From positions 1 to 34,593 of the forward strand of contig NZ_JASBVP010000014.1 of assembly GCF_029961025.1 (NCBI RefSeq): 34,593 bases of DNA. Reading direction: 5' to 3'. The stretch is from Mycobacterium sp. (lineage in GTDB: Bacteria; Actinomycetota; Actinomycetes; Mycobacteriales; Mycobacteriaceae). Shown here in pieces: positions 26,581-34,593 of this stretch (the first letter of the stretch is position 1; every line of letters begins with the position of its first letter). A program made the translations under genes and the position numbers. The notes beneath the pieces are model-generated. The model was not told where the DNA came from and did not search any database. It saw only the letters and a list, made by a program, of their open reading frames with translations.

Positions 26581-27522
26581 TTACTGCACGACAGTGATCG
26601 CCGTGGCACCGTGACCGGTCCCGTACCGGCCCGGGTGCCCGCCATGGAGCAGCTCATGGATGCCCAGGATCACGGTGATCCGGCCCGGCTCGGTATCCAC
26701 GTCGTCCACGGTGCTGATCGCCGACGCCATGGCGGTGTCGGCACGGGCCACGGCGACGGCGGCGGTTCCCCCGGCCGATCCGTCTCGGCCGGCCAGCAGG
26801 GTACCCGAGCCGTGCGGCGCCAGCCCCACCGCGAAACGTGCAACCGTGACACCCTGGTTTCCGGCGTCGTCGGGCAGCGCTCCGCCGGTGACCACCACCG
26901 CGGCGTTCGCCGCGCCGATGTGGGCATCCGAAACGGTGATAAAGCCGGTGTCGCGCAGCGCCGCCAGCACGGTCTCGCGCTGCGCGTCATCAACCGGAAG
27001 AGCCGCCGGATCGGGGCTGATCAACAGGGCGATACCCAGCAGATCACCGGCCTGCGAGCCTTGGTCGAGCAGTTTGGTACTCAACTGCGCCCCGGCCGGC
27101 ACGATCGACGAGTTCACCACCGAGCGCAGCTTCTCCGCCGAATTCGCATCGACGAACTCCTGGGTCAGCCCCACCGTGGCGCTGACCGCGCCGCCGGCCC
27201 GGCCCACGAGTTTGCACACCGCGGCGACGTCGTCGTCTTTCGCGTCCGGGGTGCGGAAGACGACCACCGACTTTCCCGCCAGCCCGTCGTGCACCAGATG
27301 GCCTGCCATCTGGGAATCGAAGTCGTAAGCTGCGCTGAGCTTTTCGTTTAGCATGGTCTTCTGGTCGTTGAGCGTGTCGATCTGTGCGCGCAAGTCGCGC
27401 TTCTCGGCGCGCAGCCCGGCCAGCAGGGTGTCGGAGAGCAGGCCGGAACCCAACAACACCCCCGCTGCCAGCGCGAAGAACACCGCGGCAAGCGAAATCG
27501 CATGGTGACGCAGCGAGATCAC
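26581..27522 (-). CDS. mctB: MctB/SteB-type envelope protein
   Basis: This 313-residue protein begins at GTG 27522 (VISLRHHAISLAAVFFALAAGVLLG). A membrane helix or signal anchor at about 8-30 is followed by a coiled coil (about 35-65, LRAEKRDLRAQIDTLNDQK) and a long extracytoplasmic domain. It matches Rv1698, which is reported as MctB, needed for copper resistance; the corynebacterial homologue is SteB, partner of SteA in cell division. It starts only 4 bp after the steA stop, which supports joint function with SteA. Which role dominates cannot be told from sequence. Confidence 0.94.
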   Translation of the reverse strand: MISLRHHAISLAAVFFALAAGVLLGSGLLSDTLLAGLRAEKRDLRAQIDTLNDQKTMLNEKLSAAYDFDSQMAGHLVHDGLAGKSVVVFRTPDAKDDDVAAVCKLVGRAGGAVSATVGLTQEFVDANSAEKLRSVVNSSIVPAGAQLSTKLLDQGSQAGDLLGIALLISPDPAALPVDDAQRETVLAALRDTGFITVSDAHIGAANAAVVVTGGALPDDAGNQGVTVARFAVGLAPHGSGTLLAGRDGSAGGTAAVAVARADTAMASAISTVDDVDTEPGRITVILGIHELLHGGHPGRYGTGHGATAITVVQ

Positions 27523-27526
27523 GGTT

Positions 27527-28708
27527 CTAGGTGATCCAGCGCTGCACCCAGAGCGAAAACCGGTTGCAGTATTCAACCACCCAGTGCATCACCACCGCGT
27601 CGGCGCGTGCGACGTACAACACCACGGCGGCGGCGATCAGCATGGCCAGCACCAGCAACGCCACGGTCGCACCGGAGACGTGGTTTCGATACAACGTGGC
27701 GACCGCCTTGGCGTCCACCAACTTCTCACCGACCTTCAGCCGGGTGAGGAAGGTCGAGGGGTTGCTCTGCTGGCGCGTTCGATCGAAAAACGTCTCGATG
27801 TTGGCGGTATGGCCGGCGGTGACCAGCAGCGCGGCCCCGTGGTGATCGGCCAGCAGCAACGCCAGGTCGATGGGCGCGCCGGCCGCAGGGAACGTCATCG
27901 CCCCCACACCGAGATCCTGAATGCGCTCCAGGCCGGGAGCATGCCCGTCGGCGTCGGCGGGCACCACCACCTGCGCGCCGCACTTGAGGGCTTCGGTGCT
28001 GATCTGTTCGGGATCCCCCACGATGAGCTGCGGGCGATAGCCGGCCTTACGCAGCACATCCGCGCCCTTGCCCACCCCGACGAGCACGGGTCGATATTCC
28101 TTGATGAACGGTTTGAGGTTTTTCAGATCGTCGGCGGCACTAGGCTCGTCGGCCACCAGCACCACATGGCGGCGGCGCAGGTCGACGTCGATGTCGGGGA
28201 TCCCGATCCCGTCGATCAACAGCGGGCTCTCGCTTCGGATGAACTCGATGGTGTTACCGGCGAATGCTTCCAGATGCGCAACCAACCCGACCTTGGCTTC
28301 ACGCATCAGGTCGGCGATGTCGTGGTCGGTGCGCTCGGTACCGCGGACCAGCCGACGGTCACCGGAGTACACCCCGCCGTTGTACAGCCGGACCTTGGCG
28401 CCGTCTTTAACCTTCTTGAAGACCTCCGGCCCCGCCTCGTCGATGAGGGTGACCCCGTTGGCCACCAAGACCTCCGGACCCAGATTGGGGTATCGGCCCG
28501 AGACCGACGGCGAGGCATTGACCACCCCGGCGATCTCGGCATCCACCAGCGCGTCGGCGGTGATCCGATCCAAATCCAGGACATCGAGGACCACGATGTC
28601 TCCCGGGCCCACCCGTCGCAGCAAGCGATCGATATCACGGTCGACCCGGGCGGTGCCGACGACACCGGGACGCGAGGCACTACGGGACAAAAGCGTTGGC
28701 ATCCTCAT
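27527..28708 (-). CDS. steA: SteA-like cytokinesis protein
   Basis: This 393-residue protein has the length of Rv1697. Most of it is a cytoplasmic domain with thiamin pyrophosphokinase-like fold features (YRPQLIVGDPEQIS, PADADGHAPGLERIQDLG). It ends with one membrane helix (about 350-375, VALLVLAMLIAAAVVLYVA) and a short tail. In corynebacteria SteA recruits and regulates septal cell-wall hydrolysis with SteB. I chose ATG 28708 (MRMPTLLSRSASRPG) for agreement with the family; an ATG two codons on is also possible. It is directly followed by mctB. Confidence 0.93.
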   Translation of the reverse strand: MRMPTLLSRSASRPGVVGTARVDRDIDRLLRRVGPGDIVVLDVLDLDRITADALVDAEIAGVVNASPSVSGRYPNLGPEVLVANGVTLIDEAGPEVFKKVKDGAKVRLYNGGVYSGDRRLVRGTERTDHDIADLMREAKVGLVAHLEAFAGNTIEFIRSESPLLIDGIGIPDIDVDLRRRHVVLVADEPSAADDLKNLKPFIKEYRPVLVGVGKGADVLRKAGYRPQLIVGDPEQISTEALKCGAQVVVPADADGHAPGLERIQDLGVGAMTFPAAGAPIDLALLLADHHGAALLVTAGHTANIETFFDRTRQQSNPSTFLTRLKVGEKLVDAKAVATLYRNHVSGATVALLVLAMLIAAAVVLYVARADAVVMHWVVEYCNRFSLWVQRWIT

Positions 28709-28842
28709 GGGCCGATTGTGTCGGTGAAGCGCCCGCAAAGCGGGGAGGCGCGCCGTAACATGAGAATCAGGAGATATATTTTGTCACTTCTGCCACAACT
28801 GCTCCGGACGCGTAAACGGGCTTGACGAGGATTCAATCCGGC
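28709..28842. promoter_or_regulatory. Intergenic region recN-steA with AT-rich element
   Basis: These 134 bp separate recN from steA. On the minus strand an AT-rich core at 28773-28782 (rc AAAATATATC) stands out in GC-rich surroundings, with TTGTGG 14-16 bp upstream, a possible promoter for steA-mctB. A small hairpin CCCGC-AAA-GCGGG (28732-28744) lies in the presumed leader. Neither is proven. Confidence 0.35.
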
Positions 28843-30612
28843 TTAAATCTGATCGCTTCGAGCGGCCGTCAACAGGTCCCGGGCGTGCGCGCGGCCGCTG
28901 TCGGACTCGCCCAGGCCCGCCAGCATCCGCGCGAGTTCGGCGACCCGCCGATCACCGTCGAGGCGCCGGACGCTGCTGGTGCCGTCGCGCCCGGTGCTGT
29001 CCACCATCAGGTGCACGTCGGCGTAGGCCGCCACCTGCGGCAGATGGGTCACCACGATGACCTGGTGGGTGCGGGCCAGCCGGGCCAGCCGCCGCCCGAT
29101 CTGCACCGCCGCGCGCCCCCCCACGCCGGAATCGATCTCGTCGAACACCAGGGTGGTGCCGGTCGCCTGCTTGCGCGATGTCGCCAGCACCACCTCCACC
29201 GCCAGCATGACCCGCGACAACTCACCCCCGGACGCGCTTTTGGACAACGGCAGCACCGTCATGCCGCGGTGTGCGGCAAAGCCGAACTCGACCTGGTCGA
29301 TGCCGTCCGGGCCGGCGTGCGCGAGCACGGCCGACGGCAGCTTGAGGGCGACCGGATCGTCGCGTTCGGCAGCTGCGGTGGTCACCTGGATGGTGAATCG
29401 GGCGTCGGTCATGGCCAGCGCGGCGAGCTCCGCGGTGACCGCCTTGGCCAGTCGTTCGGCGGCCCGACCGCGTACCTCGCTGAGATCGACTGCTGCTCGG
29501 GCTAATTCGCGTTCCAAGCTGTCGACACGGCGCTCCAGCGCGGCCAGGGCCTCCTCGGAGACATCCAGTTGCGCCAGCCGCTGCCGGGCCTCGGCAGCCC
29601 AGGCCAGCACTCCGTCGATGTCGGCGGCGTACTTGCGGGTCAGGGTGCGCAGCTGGGTTTGGCGGGCGATCCGGGCATCCAGCGCACTGGCGTCGGCGGG
29701 CAGCTGCGCCAGGTAGTGGCCGAGTTCCTGGGCGGCGTCCACCACCACGGTCAGCGCCTCGCCGAGTTGCTCGGCCAGCGCCCCCAGGCCGGGGTCGTCG
29801 ACCGATTCCAGGGCCGCTTTGGCTCGCCCCAGGCTCTCCGCCGCGGACACCGAATCCACCGGCTCGCCGGCATCGTCACCGGTACCGGCCAACGCCGTGC
29901 GCGCGGCCGCCGCTGCCGCCCGCAGCGCGTCCAGTTCGGAGAGCCGACGAATGTCGGTGATCAGCGCCTCGTCCTCGCCGGGCTGCGGATCAATGGTCTC
30001 GATCTCACGCAGCGCGGATGTCAGCCGGTCGGCCTCCAGGGCGAGTTCCCGAGCCCGGTTGGCGCGGTCGCGCAAATCACGCCGGGCCGCCTGCCAGGCG
30101 TCCCGCAGCGTGCGATAACGCTCGAGGGCGGCTCCGGCACCCGCAAACCGGTCCAGTGCGGCGCGTTGTTCCTCCGGGCGCATCAATCGCAGTTGGTCGT
30201 TTTGCCCGTGCACGGTCAGCAGTTCGCCGGTGAATGCGTTCAGCGATTTTGCGGGCACACTGCGGCCACCCAGGTAGGCACGCGAGGGTCCGTCACGGCT
30301 GACCGAACGCAGCGCGATCACACTGCCGTCCTCGTCGCGCTGGGCTCCGGAGGCGTTCAGGATCTCGTCGACCTGTTCGGCCGCGGCCTGCTCGAGATCG
30401 TCGGTGGTGAATCGGCCCTCCACGACCGCTCGGTCGGCACCCGATCGGACGCGGGTGGCCTCGGCGCGCGCGCCACCCAGCAGGTGCAGGCCGGTGACCA
30501 CCATGGTCTTGCCGGTCCCGGTTTCACCGGTCAGCACCGTAAGGCCGCGACCGAACTCCGCGGTCGCGACACCGATGGCGCCCAGCGACTCGATTCGTAG
30601 TTCGGCCAGCAC
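28843..30612 (-). CDS. recN: DNA repair ATPase RecN
   Basis: This 589-residue SMC-like protein has Walker A GETGTGKT (29-36), a long central coiled coil (about 150-390, rich in Ala, Arg and Glu), the ABC signature KSASGGELSRVMLA and Walker B TLVFDEIDSGVGG. RecN helps hold broken DNA ends for recombinational repair. I chose GTG 30612 (VLAELRIESLGAIG), one base after the nadK stop; a start inside nadK is also open. No LexA box is visible immediately upstream, as expected for an internal operon gene. Confidence 0.96.
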   Translation of the reverse strand: MLAELRIESLGAIGVATAEFGRGLTVLTGETGTGKTMVVTGLHLLGGARAEATRVRSGADRAVVEGRFTTDDLEQAAAEQVDEILNASGAQRDEDGSVIALRSVSRDGPSRAYLGGRSVPAKSLNAFTGELLTVHGQNDQLRLMRPEEQRAALDRFAGAGAALERYRTLRDAWQAARRDLRDRANRARELALEADRLTSALREIETIDPQPGEDEALITDIRRLSELDALRAAAAAARTALAGTGDDAGEPVDSVSAAESLGRAKAALESVDDPGLGALAEQLGEALTVVVDAAQELGHYLAQLPADASALDARIARQTQLRTLTRKYAADIDGVLAWAAEARQRLAQLDVSEEALAALERRVDSLERELARAAVDLSEVRGRAAERLAKAVTAELAALAMTDARFTIQVTTAAAERDDPVALKLPSAVLAHAGPDGIDQVEFGFAAHRGMTVLPLSKSASGGELSRVMLAVEVVLATSRKQATGTTLVFDEIDSGVGGRAAVQIGRRLARLARTHQVIVVTHLPQVAAYADVHLMVDSTGRDGTSSVRRLDGDRRVAELARMLAGLGESDSGRAHARDLLTAARSDQI

Positions 30613-30613
30613 C

Positions 30614-31537
30614 TTACCGCCCACGCCAGCCGGTGACCGGCAACTGGAATTTGCGCACCAACCGGTCGGTGAACGGGGCGCCGTCCAGCCGAGCCCATTT
30701 CACCGGCGTGTCGCAACGGGTCACCTCGAGCCGACCGCCGGCAGGCACCACCATCTGGCGCCGGCCGTCACAGAACACCAGCGCATCGTGGCCGCCGGCT
30801 TCGACCTCGATCGCGATGGCGGCGTCGGGACTGGTCACCATCGGCCGGGCAAACAGCGCATGAGCGTTGTTGGGCACCACCAGGATCGCCTCCACGTCGG
30901 GCCACATCACCGGGCCCCCGGCGGAGAACGCGTAGGCGGTCGATCCGCTTGGCGTCGACACCAGCACCCCGTCGCAGCCGAATGTCGACACCGGACGGCC
31001 GTCGACCTCCAGCACCACGCCAAGCACACCAAGGCGCGGCCCTTTCTCCAGGCTGGCTTCGTTCATCGCCCAGCCCCGCTCGACGATCTGCCCCTCGGAA
31101 CGCACCACGACATCCAGCGTCATCCGGTCTTCAACCCGATAATCCCGGGCGATCACGTGTTCCAGGACGGTGTCGATGGCCCCGGCTTCGGCCTCGGCCA
31201 GAAAGCCGATCCGACCCAAATTGACCCCCAGCACCGGAACGTTCGCGCTCCGGGCGAGTTCGGCTGCCCGCAAAAAGGTCCCGTCGCCGCCGAGCACCAG
31301 CACCAGCTCGCATCCCTGGGCGGCGTCCGGATCGGCGTCGACCACCTCGATATCGACGCCCAGGGCGCGCAGGTCGTCCGGCGATAGGTGCAACGGTCCC
31401 CGGTCGACCGCCTCTGCGGACAACGCTCGCAGCCCTATCCCGTTATCGCCCAATACTTTTTCCACTCGGCGTGCGGTCTCGTTCGCCTCGTCGCGGCCGG
31501 TGTGGACCACCAGCAGAACGGTACGATCCCGGGTCAT
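30614..31537 (-). CDS. nadK: NAD kinase
   Basis: This 307-residue enzyme, also called PpnK, phosphorylates NAD to NADP using ATP or polyphosphate and is the main source of NADP. The GGDGT motif is at 83-87, with NLGRIGFL downstream, the NE-containing [11 protein letters not shown], and the glycine-rich [19 protein letters not shown]. Length equals the 307 residues of Rv1695 from memory. ATG 31537 overlaps the tlyA stop (ATGA), and recN follows after one base, so tlyA-nadK-recN are likely co-translated. Confidence 0.97.
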   Translation of the reverse strand: MTRDRTVLLVVHTGRDEANETARRVEKVLGDNGIGLRALSAEAVDRGPLHLSPDDLRALGVDIEVVDADPDAAQGCELVLVLGGDGTFLRAAELARSANVPVLGVNLGRIGFLAEAEAGAIDTVLEHVIARDYRVEDRMTLDVVVRSEGQIVERGWAMNEASLEKGPRLGVLGVVLEVDGRPVSTFGCDGVLVSTPSGSTAYAFSAGGPVMWPDVEAILVVPNNAHALFARPMVTSPDAAIAIEVEAGGHDALVFCDGRRQMVVPAGGRLEVTRCDTPVKWARLDGAPFTDRLVRKFQLPVTGWRGR

Positions 31538-32343
31538 TGCGGGCCCTCGACTACGGCGCTTCGGGCCGCGCGCGTCAACGCGTCACCGGTCAATGCCCGA
31601 TCGGTCTGCGCGCGCAGCCACAAGAAGTATTCGACATTGCCCGACGGACCCGGCAACGGGCTGGCCGTGACACCCACGGTGTGCCACCCCAGTTCAGCGG
31701 CCCGCCGGGCGACCGCGAGCACCGCGCCCGCACGCAACTCGGGGTCTCGCACCACCCCCCCGGGCCCGACCTGGCCCTTCCCCACCTCGAACTGCGGCTT
31801 CACCAGGGGAACGATATCGCCGTCGGGCGACACGCAGCCGGTGAGCGCGGGCAACACGGCGGTCAACGAAATGAACGCCAGGTCGGCCACCGCCAGGTCG
31901 ACGGGCCCGCCGATGGTTGCCGGCGACACGTCTCGGACGTTGGTCCGCTCGAGGACGAGCACCCGCGGATCGCAGCGCAGCGACCAGGCCAGCTGGCCGT
32001 AGCCGACATCCGCGGCGACCACTTCGGCGGCCCCGCGATCCAGCAGGACTTGGGTGAATCCCCCGGTCGAGGCACCGGCGTCGAGGCAGCGACGGCCCGC
32101 AACGGTGATCCCGAAAGTGTCCAGGGCGCCGATGAGCTTGATCGCCCCGCGCGATACCCAGGTGTGATCGCCGCCGTCGACGACGCTCAAGGTCGCGGTG
32201 ACGGCAATCGCCGTGCTCGGTTTGGCCGCCGGCATGCCGTCGATGCTGACCCTGCCGGAAGCGATCAGCTCGGCGGCCTGCTGCCGGGACCGGGCGAGCC
32301 CGCGCCGGACCAGCTCGGCATCAACGCGGGCACGCCGCGCCAT
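31534..32343 (-). CDS. tlyA: rRNA 2'-O-methyltransferase TlyA
   Basis: This 269-residue protein has an N-terminal S4 domain (about 4-62, [23 protein letters not shown]) joined to an RrmJ/FtsJ-type methyltransferase with the SAM motif [15 protein letters not shown] and [10 protein letters not shown]. The Lys in VKPQFEVG belongs to the methyltransferase catalytic set. TlyA methylates C1409 of 16S and C1920 of 23S rRNA, which makes ribosomes sensitive to capreomycin and viomycin. ATG 32343 is chosen to start the S4 domain; the longer upstream frame overlaps the small gene before it. Confidence 0.96.
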   Translation of the reverse strand: MARRARVDAELVRRGLARSRQQAAELIASGRVSIDGMPAAKPSTAIAVTATLSVVDGGDHTWVSRGAIKLIGALDTFGITVAGRRCLDAGASTGGFTQVLLDRGAAEVVAADVGYGQLAWSLRCDPRVLVLERTNVRDVSPATIGGPVDLAVADLAFISLTAVLPALTGCVSPDGDIVPLVKPQFEVGKGQVGPGGVVRDPELRAGAVLAVARRAAELGWHTVGVTASPLPGPSGNVEYFLWLRAQTDRALTGDALTRAARSAVVEGPQ

Positions 32344-32350
32344 CGCGCAC

Positions 32351-32515
32351 TCAGCCCTTCTCCACCGACTCCAGGGCCTGCACCAGCACGTCATGCGCCG
32401 CTGAAAGACGGCGCACGATCTCATCGAGGTCAGCGCTTTCGGCGTCACCGAGATCCGGCAACTCGGCGAGCACCGCGCCGATCTGGGCACGAATCTGGTC
32501 GGGTTGCACACTCAT
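32351..32515 (-). CDS. Small conserved mycobacterial protein, Rv1693-like
   Basis: This 54-residue acidic protein (MSVQPDQIRAQIGAVLAELPDLGDAESADLDEIVRRL...) is predicted to be nearly all alpha-helical, with heptad-like hydrophobics suggesting a coiled coil. The ATG at 32515 has an aagagg ribosome binding site. It sits between the HAD phosphatase (13 bp) and tlyA (7 bp), in the place of Rv1693. The function is unknown; a small partner of one of its neighbours is a guess from position only. Confidence 0.85.
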   Translation of the reverse strand: MSVQPDQIRAQIGAVLAELPDLGDAESADLDEIVRRLSAAHDVLVQALESVEKG

Positions 32516-32528
32516 TGCGCCTCTTACG

Positions 32529-33548
32529 CTAGTCGATGCCGGCCAGCGACCAGTGCTGCAGGGCGTCGCGGGCCCGCTCATCGCCGGGCGTGACGGTTAG
32601 CGGCTCGTCGTGCTCGGCGTCCCAGATCGCACCGGCGACCGCGCGAACGATCGACAACCCATCACCGGCCGGGTCGGCCTGCTCGTCGCCGTTCGCGCAG
32701 ACCACGGCCCGACCAGCACCCAGCCCCACCCGCCACGCCGGTTGCGGGCCCACCGCGAGCAAAGCCGCCTCCCGGTGCAGCGCCCTCAGGTCACGGGCGA
32801 TATAGCTAGGCCGCTGCCCCGGCGGGGCGTACACGACGTCGCGCGCGGTGTGCACCCCGGTGAGCACCATGAGGCTGGGCAGGTGTGCGGCGTTCGCTCC
32901 GGCGATGTCGGTATCCAATCGATCGCCGATCACCAGCGGCGTGCGGCAATCGCCGCGGGCCACCGCGTCTGCCATCAATCGCGGCGACGGCTTGCCGGCG
33001 ACCTGCGGCTCGGTACCCGTGGCCGCGCGCAGCGCGGCGACCATGGCGCCATTGCCGGGCACCAAGCCGCGTTCGGAGGGCAGGGTGGCATCCACGTTGG
33101 CCGCCACCCATAGGGCGCCCGCTCGGATCGCCAGCGCGGCCTCGGCGAGATCGGACCAGTCGGTGGTGGTGCAATGGCCCTGGACCACGGCGGCGGGCCG
33201 CTCATGCCATCGGCGCACCGGACGCAGTCCGACCGCCGCGATTTCACCGGCCAACGACTCGGTGCCGACGATCAACACGGGTGAACCGGGCGGTAGCTGC
33301 TCGGCCAGCAAGCGAGCAGCGCTTTGAGCACTGGTGACGACATCGCTCGCAACGACCTTGAATCCCAGATCCCGCAGGTGCGCAGCGACGTCTTCGGCCC
33401 CGCGAGAAGCGTTGTTGGTGATGAACAGGGTACGGCTAGGCACCCGGGTCAGCGACTCCACCGCGCCGTCAATGGCCCGGCGGTCGCAATACACCGTCCC
33501 GTCTAGATCAATCAGCAAGCAGTCATGTTGCTGGGCAAGCGTTTTCAT
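32529..33548 (-). CDS. HAD-family glycerol-3-phosphate phosphatase
   Basis: This 339-residue HAD hydrolase corresponds to Rv1692, described as a glycerol 3-phosphate phosphatase that recycles polar heads from glycerophospholipid breakdown. Motif I is D14-L-D-G-T (nucleophile D14), motif II is ITNNAS, and motif IV is GDRLDTDIAGA; AGKPSP supplies the motif III lysine. A C2-type cap lies between motifs II and III. A C-terminal extension after about 250 is typical of the mycobacterial protein. ATG 33548 overlaps the TPR gene stop (ATGA). Confidence 0.92.
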   Translation of the reverse strand: MKTLAQQHDCLLIDLDGTVYCDRRAIDGAVESLTRVPSRTLFITNNASRGAEDVAAHLRDLGFKVVASDVVTSAQSAARLLAEQLPPGSPVLIVGTESLAGEIAAVGLRPVRRWHERPAAVVQGHCTTTDWSDLAEAALAIRAGALWVAANVDATLPSERGLVPGNGAMVAALRAATGTEPQVAGKPSPRLMADAVARGDCRTPLVIGDRLDTDIAGANAAHLPSLMVLTGVHTARDVVYAPPGQRPSYIARDLRALHREAALLAVGPQPAWRVGLGAGRAVVCANGDEQADPAGDGLSIVRAVAGAIWDAEHDEPLTVTPGDERARDALQHWSLAGID

Positions 33549-34366
33549 CTCAGCTCGTTGATTCGCTCCTCGGCGTCGGTGACGCCGTCGACGTCCGCGG
33601 CCGCCGAGTGCAAAAACCACTGCAAGGCCTCATCTTTGCGGTTCAGCGCCAGCAGTGTGTCCGCATAGGCGTAAAACAGCCGCGCGGCGGTCGAACCCGT
33701 GCGGCTCGGATCGAGCGGCGGCGTGGACAACACCGTCAGGGCCTGCTCGAGCTGACCGAGATCGCCGCGGGCCCCGGCGGCCACGATGCGCAACTCGTCG
33801 GCGTCGTCACCGCTGAGCCGGGCCGCCTCGGCTCCCCGGGCCAGCTCGAGCGCCCGCTCCGGGCGGCCCAGGCCACGTTCGCAATCGGCGATCAGTGCAA
33901 GCAGCGCGGACGTGCTTCCCAGCCGCCGCGCGGCCCGCAATTCGGCGAGCGCCTGCGCCCAGTCGCCGCAGCGGTAGGCCGCGATGCCCACGGCTTCGCG
34001 GACCGCCGCGATCCTCCCGGACCGGGCCCGGGCGGCGCGGGCATGGCCGAGTGCGGCGTGCGGATCGTCGTCGATCAGCTCACCCGCAGCCACCAGGTGA
34101 CGAGCCACCAGTTCGGCGGTGGTGCGGTCTAAAGTCTTCAGCTCCCGGCGGATCTCGGGTGCCAGGTGCTTAGCGTCGACGTCGGCCGGTATCGGCGGCG
34201 CGTCACGTCCGGGCGGCTCCTCGGTGCGCGCCCGGCGGTGCGGCCGATCCTGCCGGGGAGGGGTGGGCCCGGTTCCCCCGGCCGCCCGGAACCGCCCACC
34301 CGTCGCGGGCGGTGATCCGCCACCGGATGCCAACGGCGGCCGCCGCCGACCACGATCACCATCCAT
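33545..34366 (-). CDS. TPR-repeat protein, Rv1691-like
   Basis: A 273-residue protein from ATG 34366 (MDGDRGRRRPPLASGG), with an aggaa ribosome binding site; ATG 34381 five codons upstream is equally open. The first 65 or so residues are Arg/Pro/Gly-rich and likely disordered. The rest is helical with tetratricopeptide-like pairs (AALGHARAARARSGRIAAVREAVGIAAY, QALAELRAARRLG, DEALQWFLHSA). It resembles Rv1691. It is probably a scaffold, possibly ribosome-linked given its neighbours, but this is inference. On the minus strand TATCCT (34444-34439) is a candidate -10 for this operon. Confidence 0.85.
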   Translation of the reverse strand: MDGDRGRRRPPLASGGGSPPATGGRFRAAGGTGPTPPRQDRPHRRARTEEPPGRDAPPIPADVDAKHLAPEIRRELKTLDRTTAELVARHLVAAGELIDDDPHAALGHARAARARSGRIAAVREAVGIAAYRCGDWAQALAELRAARRLGSTSALLALIADCERGLGRPERALELARGAEAARLSGDDADELRIVAAGARGDLGQLEQALTVLSTPPLDPSRTGSTAARLFYAYADTLLALNRKDEALQWFLHSAAADVDGVTDAEERINELR

Positions 34367-34512
34367 GTCGTTTCCTGTCATCGACCACCTTGGATCACCT
34401 TGCCGACCGCCTGAACTCGCTGTCGCACCGCTAGGCACAGGATACGGACGCAGGCCCGCCCAGCGGACGGCGCAGCCCGTCATCATGCCGCAACCTCCGG
34501 GCCGTGGTGGCG

Positions 34513-34544
34513 ATAAAAAACACCCCCCGTGCTTGGGGGGTGTT
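34513..34544 (-). terminator. Intrinsic terminator of an rRNA operon
   Basis: On the minus strand a perfect 10-bp stem (34544-34535 with 34528-34519) encloses a 6-nt loop and runs into six T residues (34520-34515). It lies just after the 5S rRNA end and is by far the clearest terminator in the window. Confidence 0.93.
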
Positions 34545-34550
34545 GTGGGT

Positions 34551-34593
34551 GTTCGGCGGTGTCCTACTTTTCCGCCCGGGGTGGGCAGTATCA
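34551..34593 (-). rRNA. rrf: 5S ribosomal RNA, 3' end (partial)
   Basis: On the minus strand the sequence reads tgatactgccc, then gaaaagtaggacaccgccgaac, which is the conserved 3' portion of mycobacterial 5S rRNA. The gene runs off the right edge after about 43 bases. The following intrinsic terminator supports the end of an rrs-rrl-rrf operon transcribed towards the TPR gene. Confidence 0.95.

Noticed and set aside
28732..28744. Small hairpin as a recN terminator
   Set aside because: The stem is only 5 bp and has no T-run on the minus strand.
27584..28825. 413-codon open frame on the plus strand opposite steA
   Set aside because: It is fully antisense to a conserved gene, rich in His/Gln/Arg, with no start signal; it is a by-product of high GC.
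29569..30600. 343-codon open frame opposite recN
   Set aside because: It is antisense to intact RecN and shows shadow composition only.

Overview
The window is a GC-rich chromosomal segment of a Mycobacterium. It carries an ESX-5 type VII secretion locus, found mainly in slow-growing mycobacteria, with PE, PPE and EsxM-type substrates. It also carries a block of housekeeping genes in the order known from the M. tuberculosis Rv1691-Rv1713 region, read here in reverse. Species cannot be assigned from the sequence alone. Comparisons with M. tuberculosis are from memory, not from an alignment.

Layout. (1) 1-7891, minus strand: one end of ESX-5, read as eccB5 > eccC5 > PE > PPE > esxM, with esxM cut by the window edge. 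(2) 8124-10705, plus strand: malQ, divergent from eccB5, then a small threonine/proline-rich lipoprotein. (3) 10720-12247, minus: an Rv1780-like protein and an exported protein with M15-peptidase-like metal motifs. (4) 12472-16587: a scruffy accessory stretch. It holds a decayed WXG100-type gene between two short tandem duplications, a DUF222/HNH (13E12-type) gene with a leaderless promoter, a frameshifted ORF, a tRNA-Pro(GGG), and a broken PRC-barrel/NRAMP transporter gene. (5) 16879-22126, minus: parA > scpA > scpB > rluB > cmk > der, with every junction overlapping by 1-4 nt. (6) 22310-23077, plus: a COMT-like O-methyltransferase. (7) 23123-34381, minus: a TPR protein > glycerol-3-phosphate phosphatase > small protein > tlyA > nadK > recN, then steA > mctB, then pyrG > Nudix ADP-ribose pyrophosphatase > xerD. 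(8) 34513-34593, minus: a strong intrinsic terminator and the 3' end of a 5S rRNA gene, so an rRNA operon enters from the right.

How it works together. The ESX-5 genes encode the membrane assembly protein EccB5, the motor ATPase EccC5 and its helical-hairpin substrates. The parA-der cluster joins chromosome organisation (ParA, ScpAB kleisin partners of SMC) with ribosome and nucleotide functions (RluB, Cmk, Der). The tlyA-nadK-recN and pyrG-nudix-xerD groups are compact translationally coupled sets.

Most notable: the rRNA operon abuts the Rv1691 homologue, the place of the tyrS-linked second operon (rrnB) of fast growers, in a genome that also has ESX-5. The accessory stretch between ESX-5 and der has several decayed genes around a tRNA. 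I did not find a clearly new multigene system. The best candidates for new biology are the Thr/Pro lipoprotein, the decaying WXG100 locus and the PRC-NRAMP fusion remnant.
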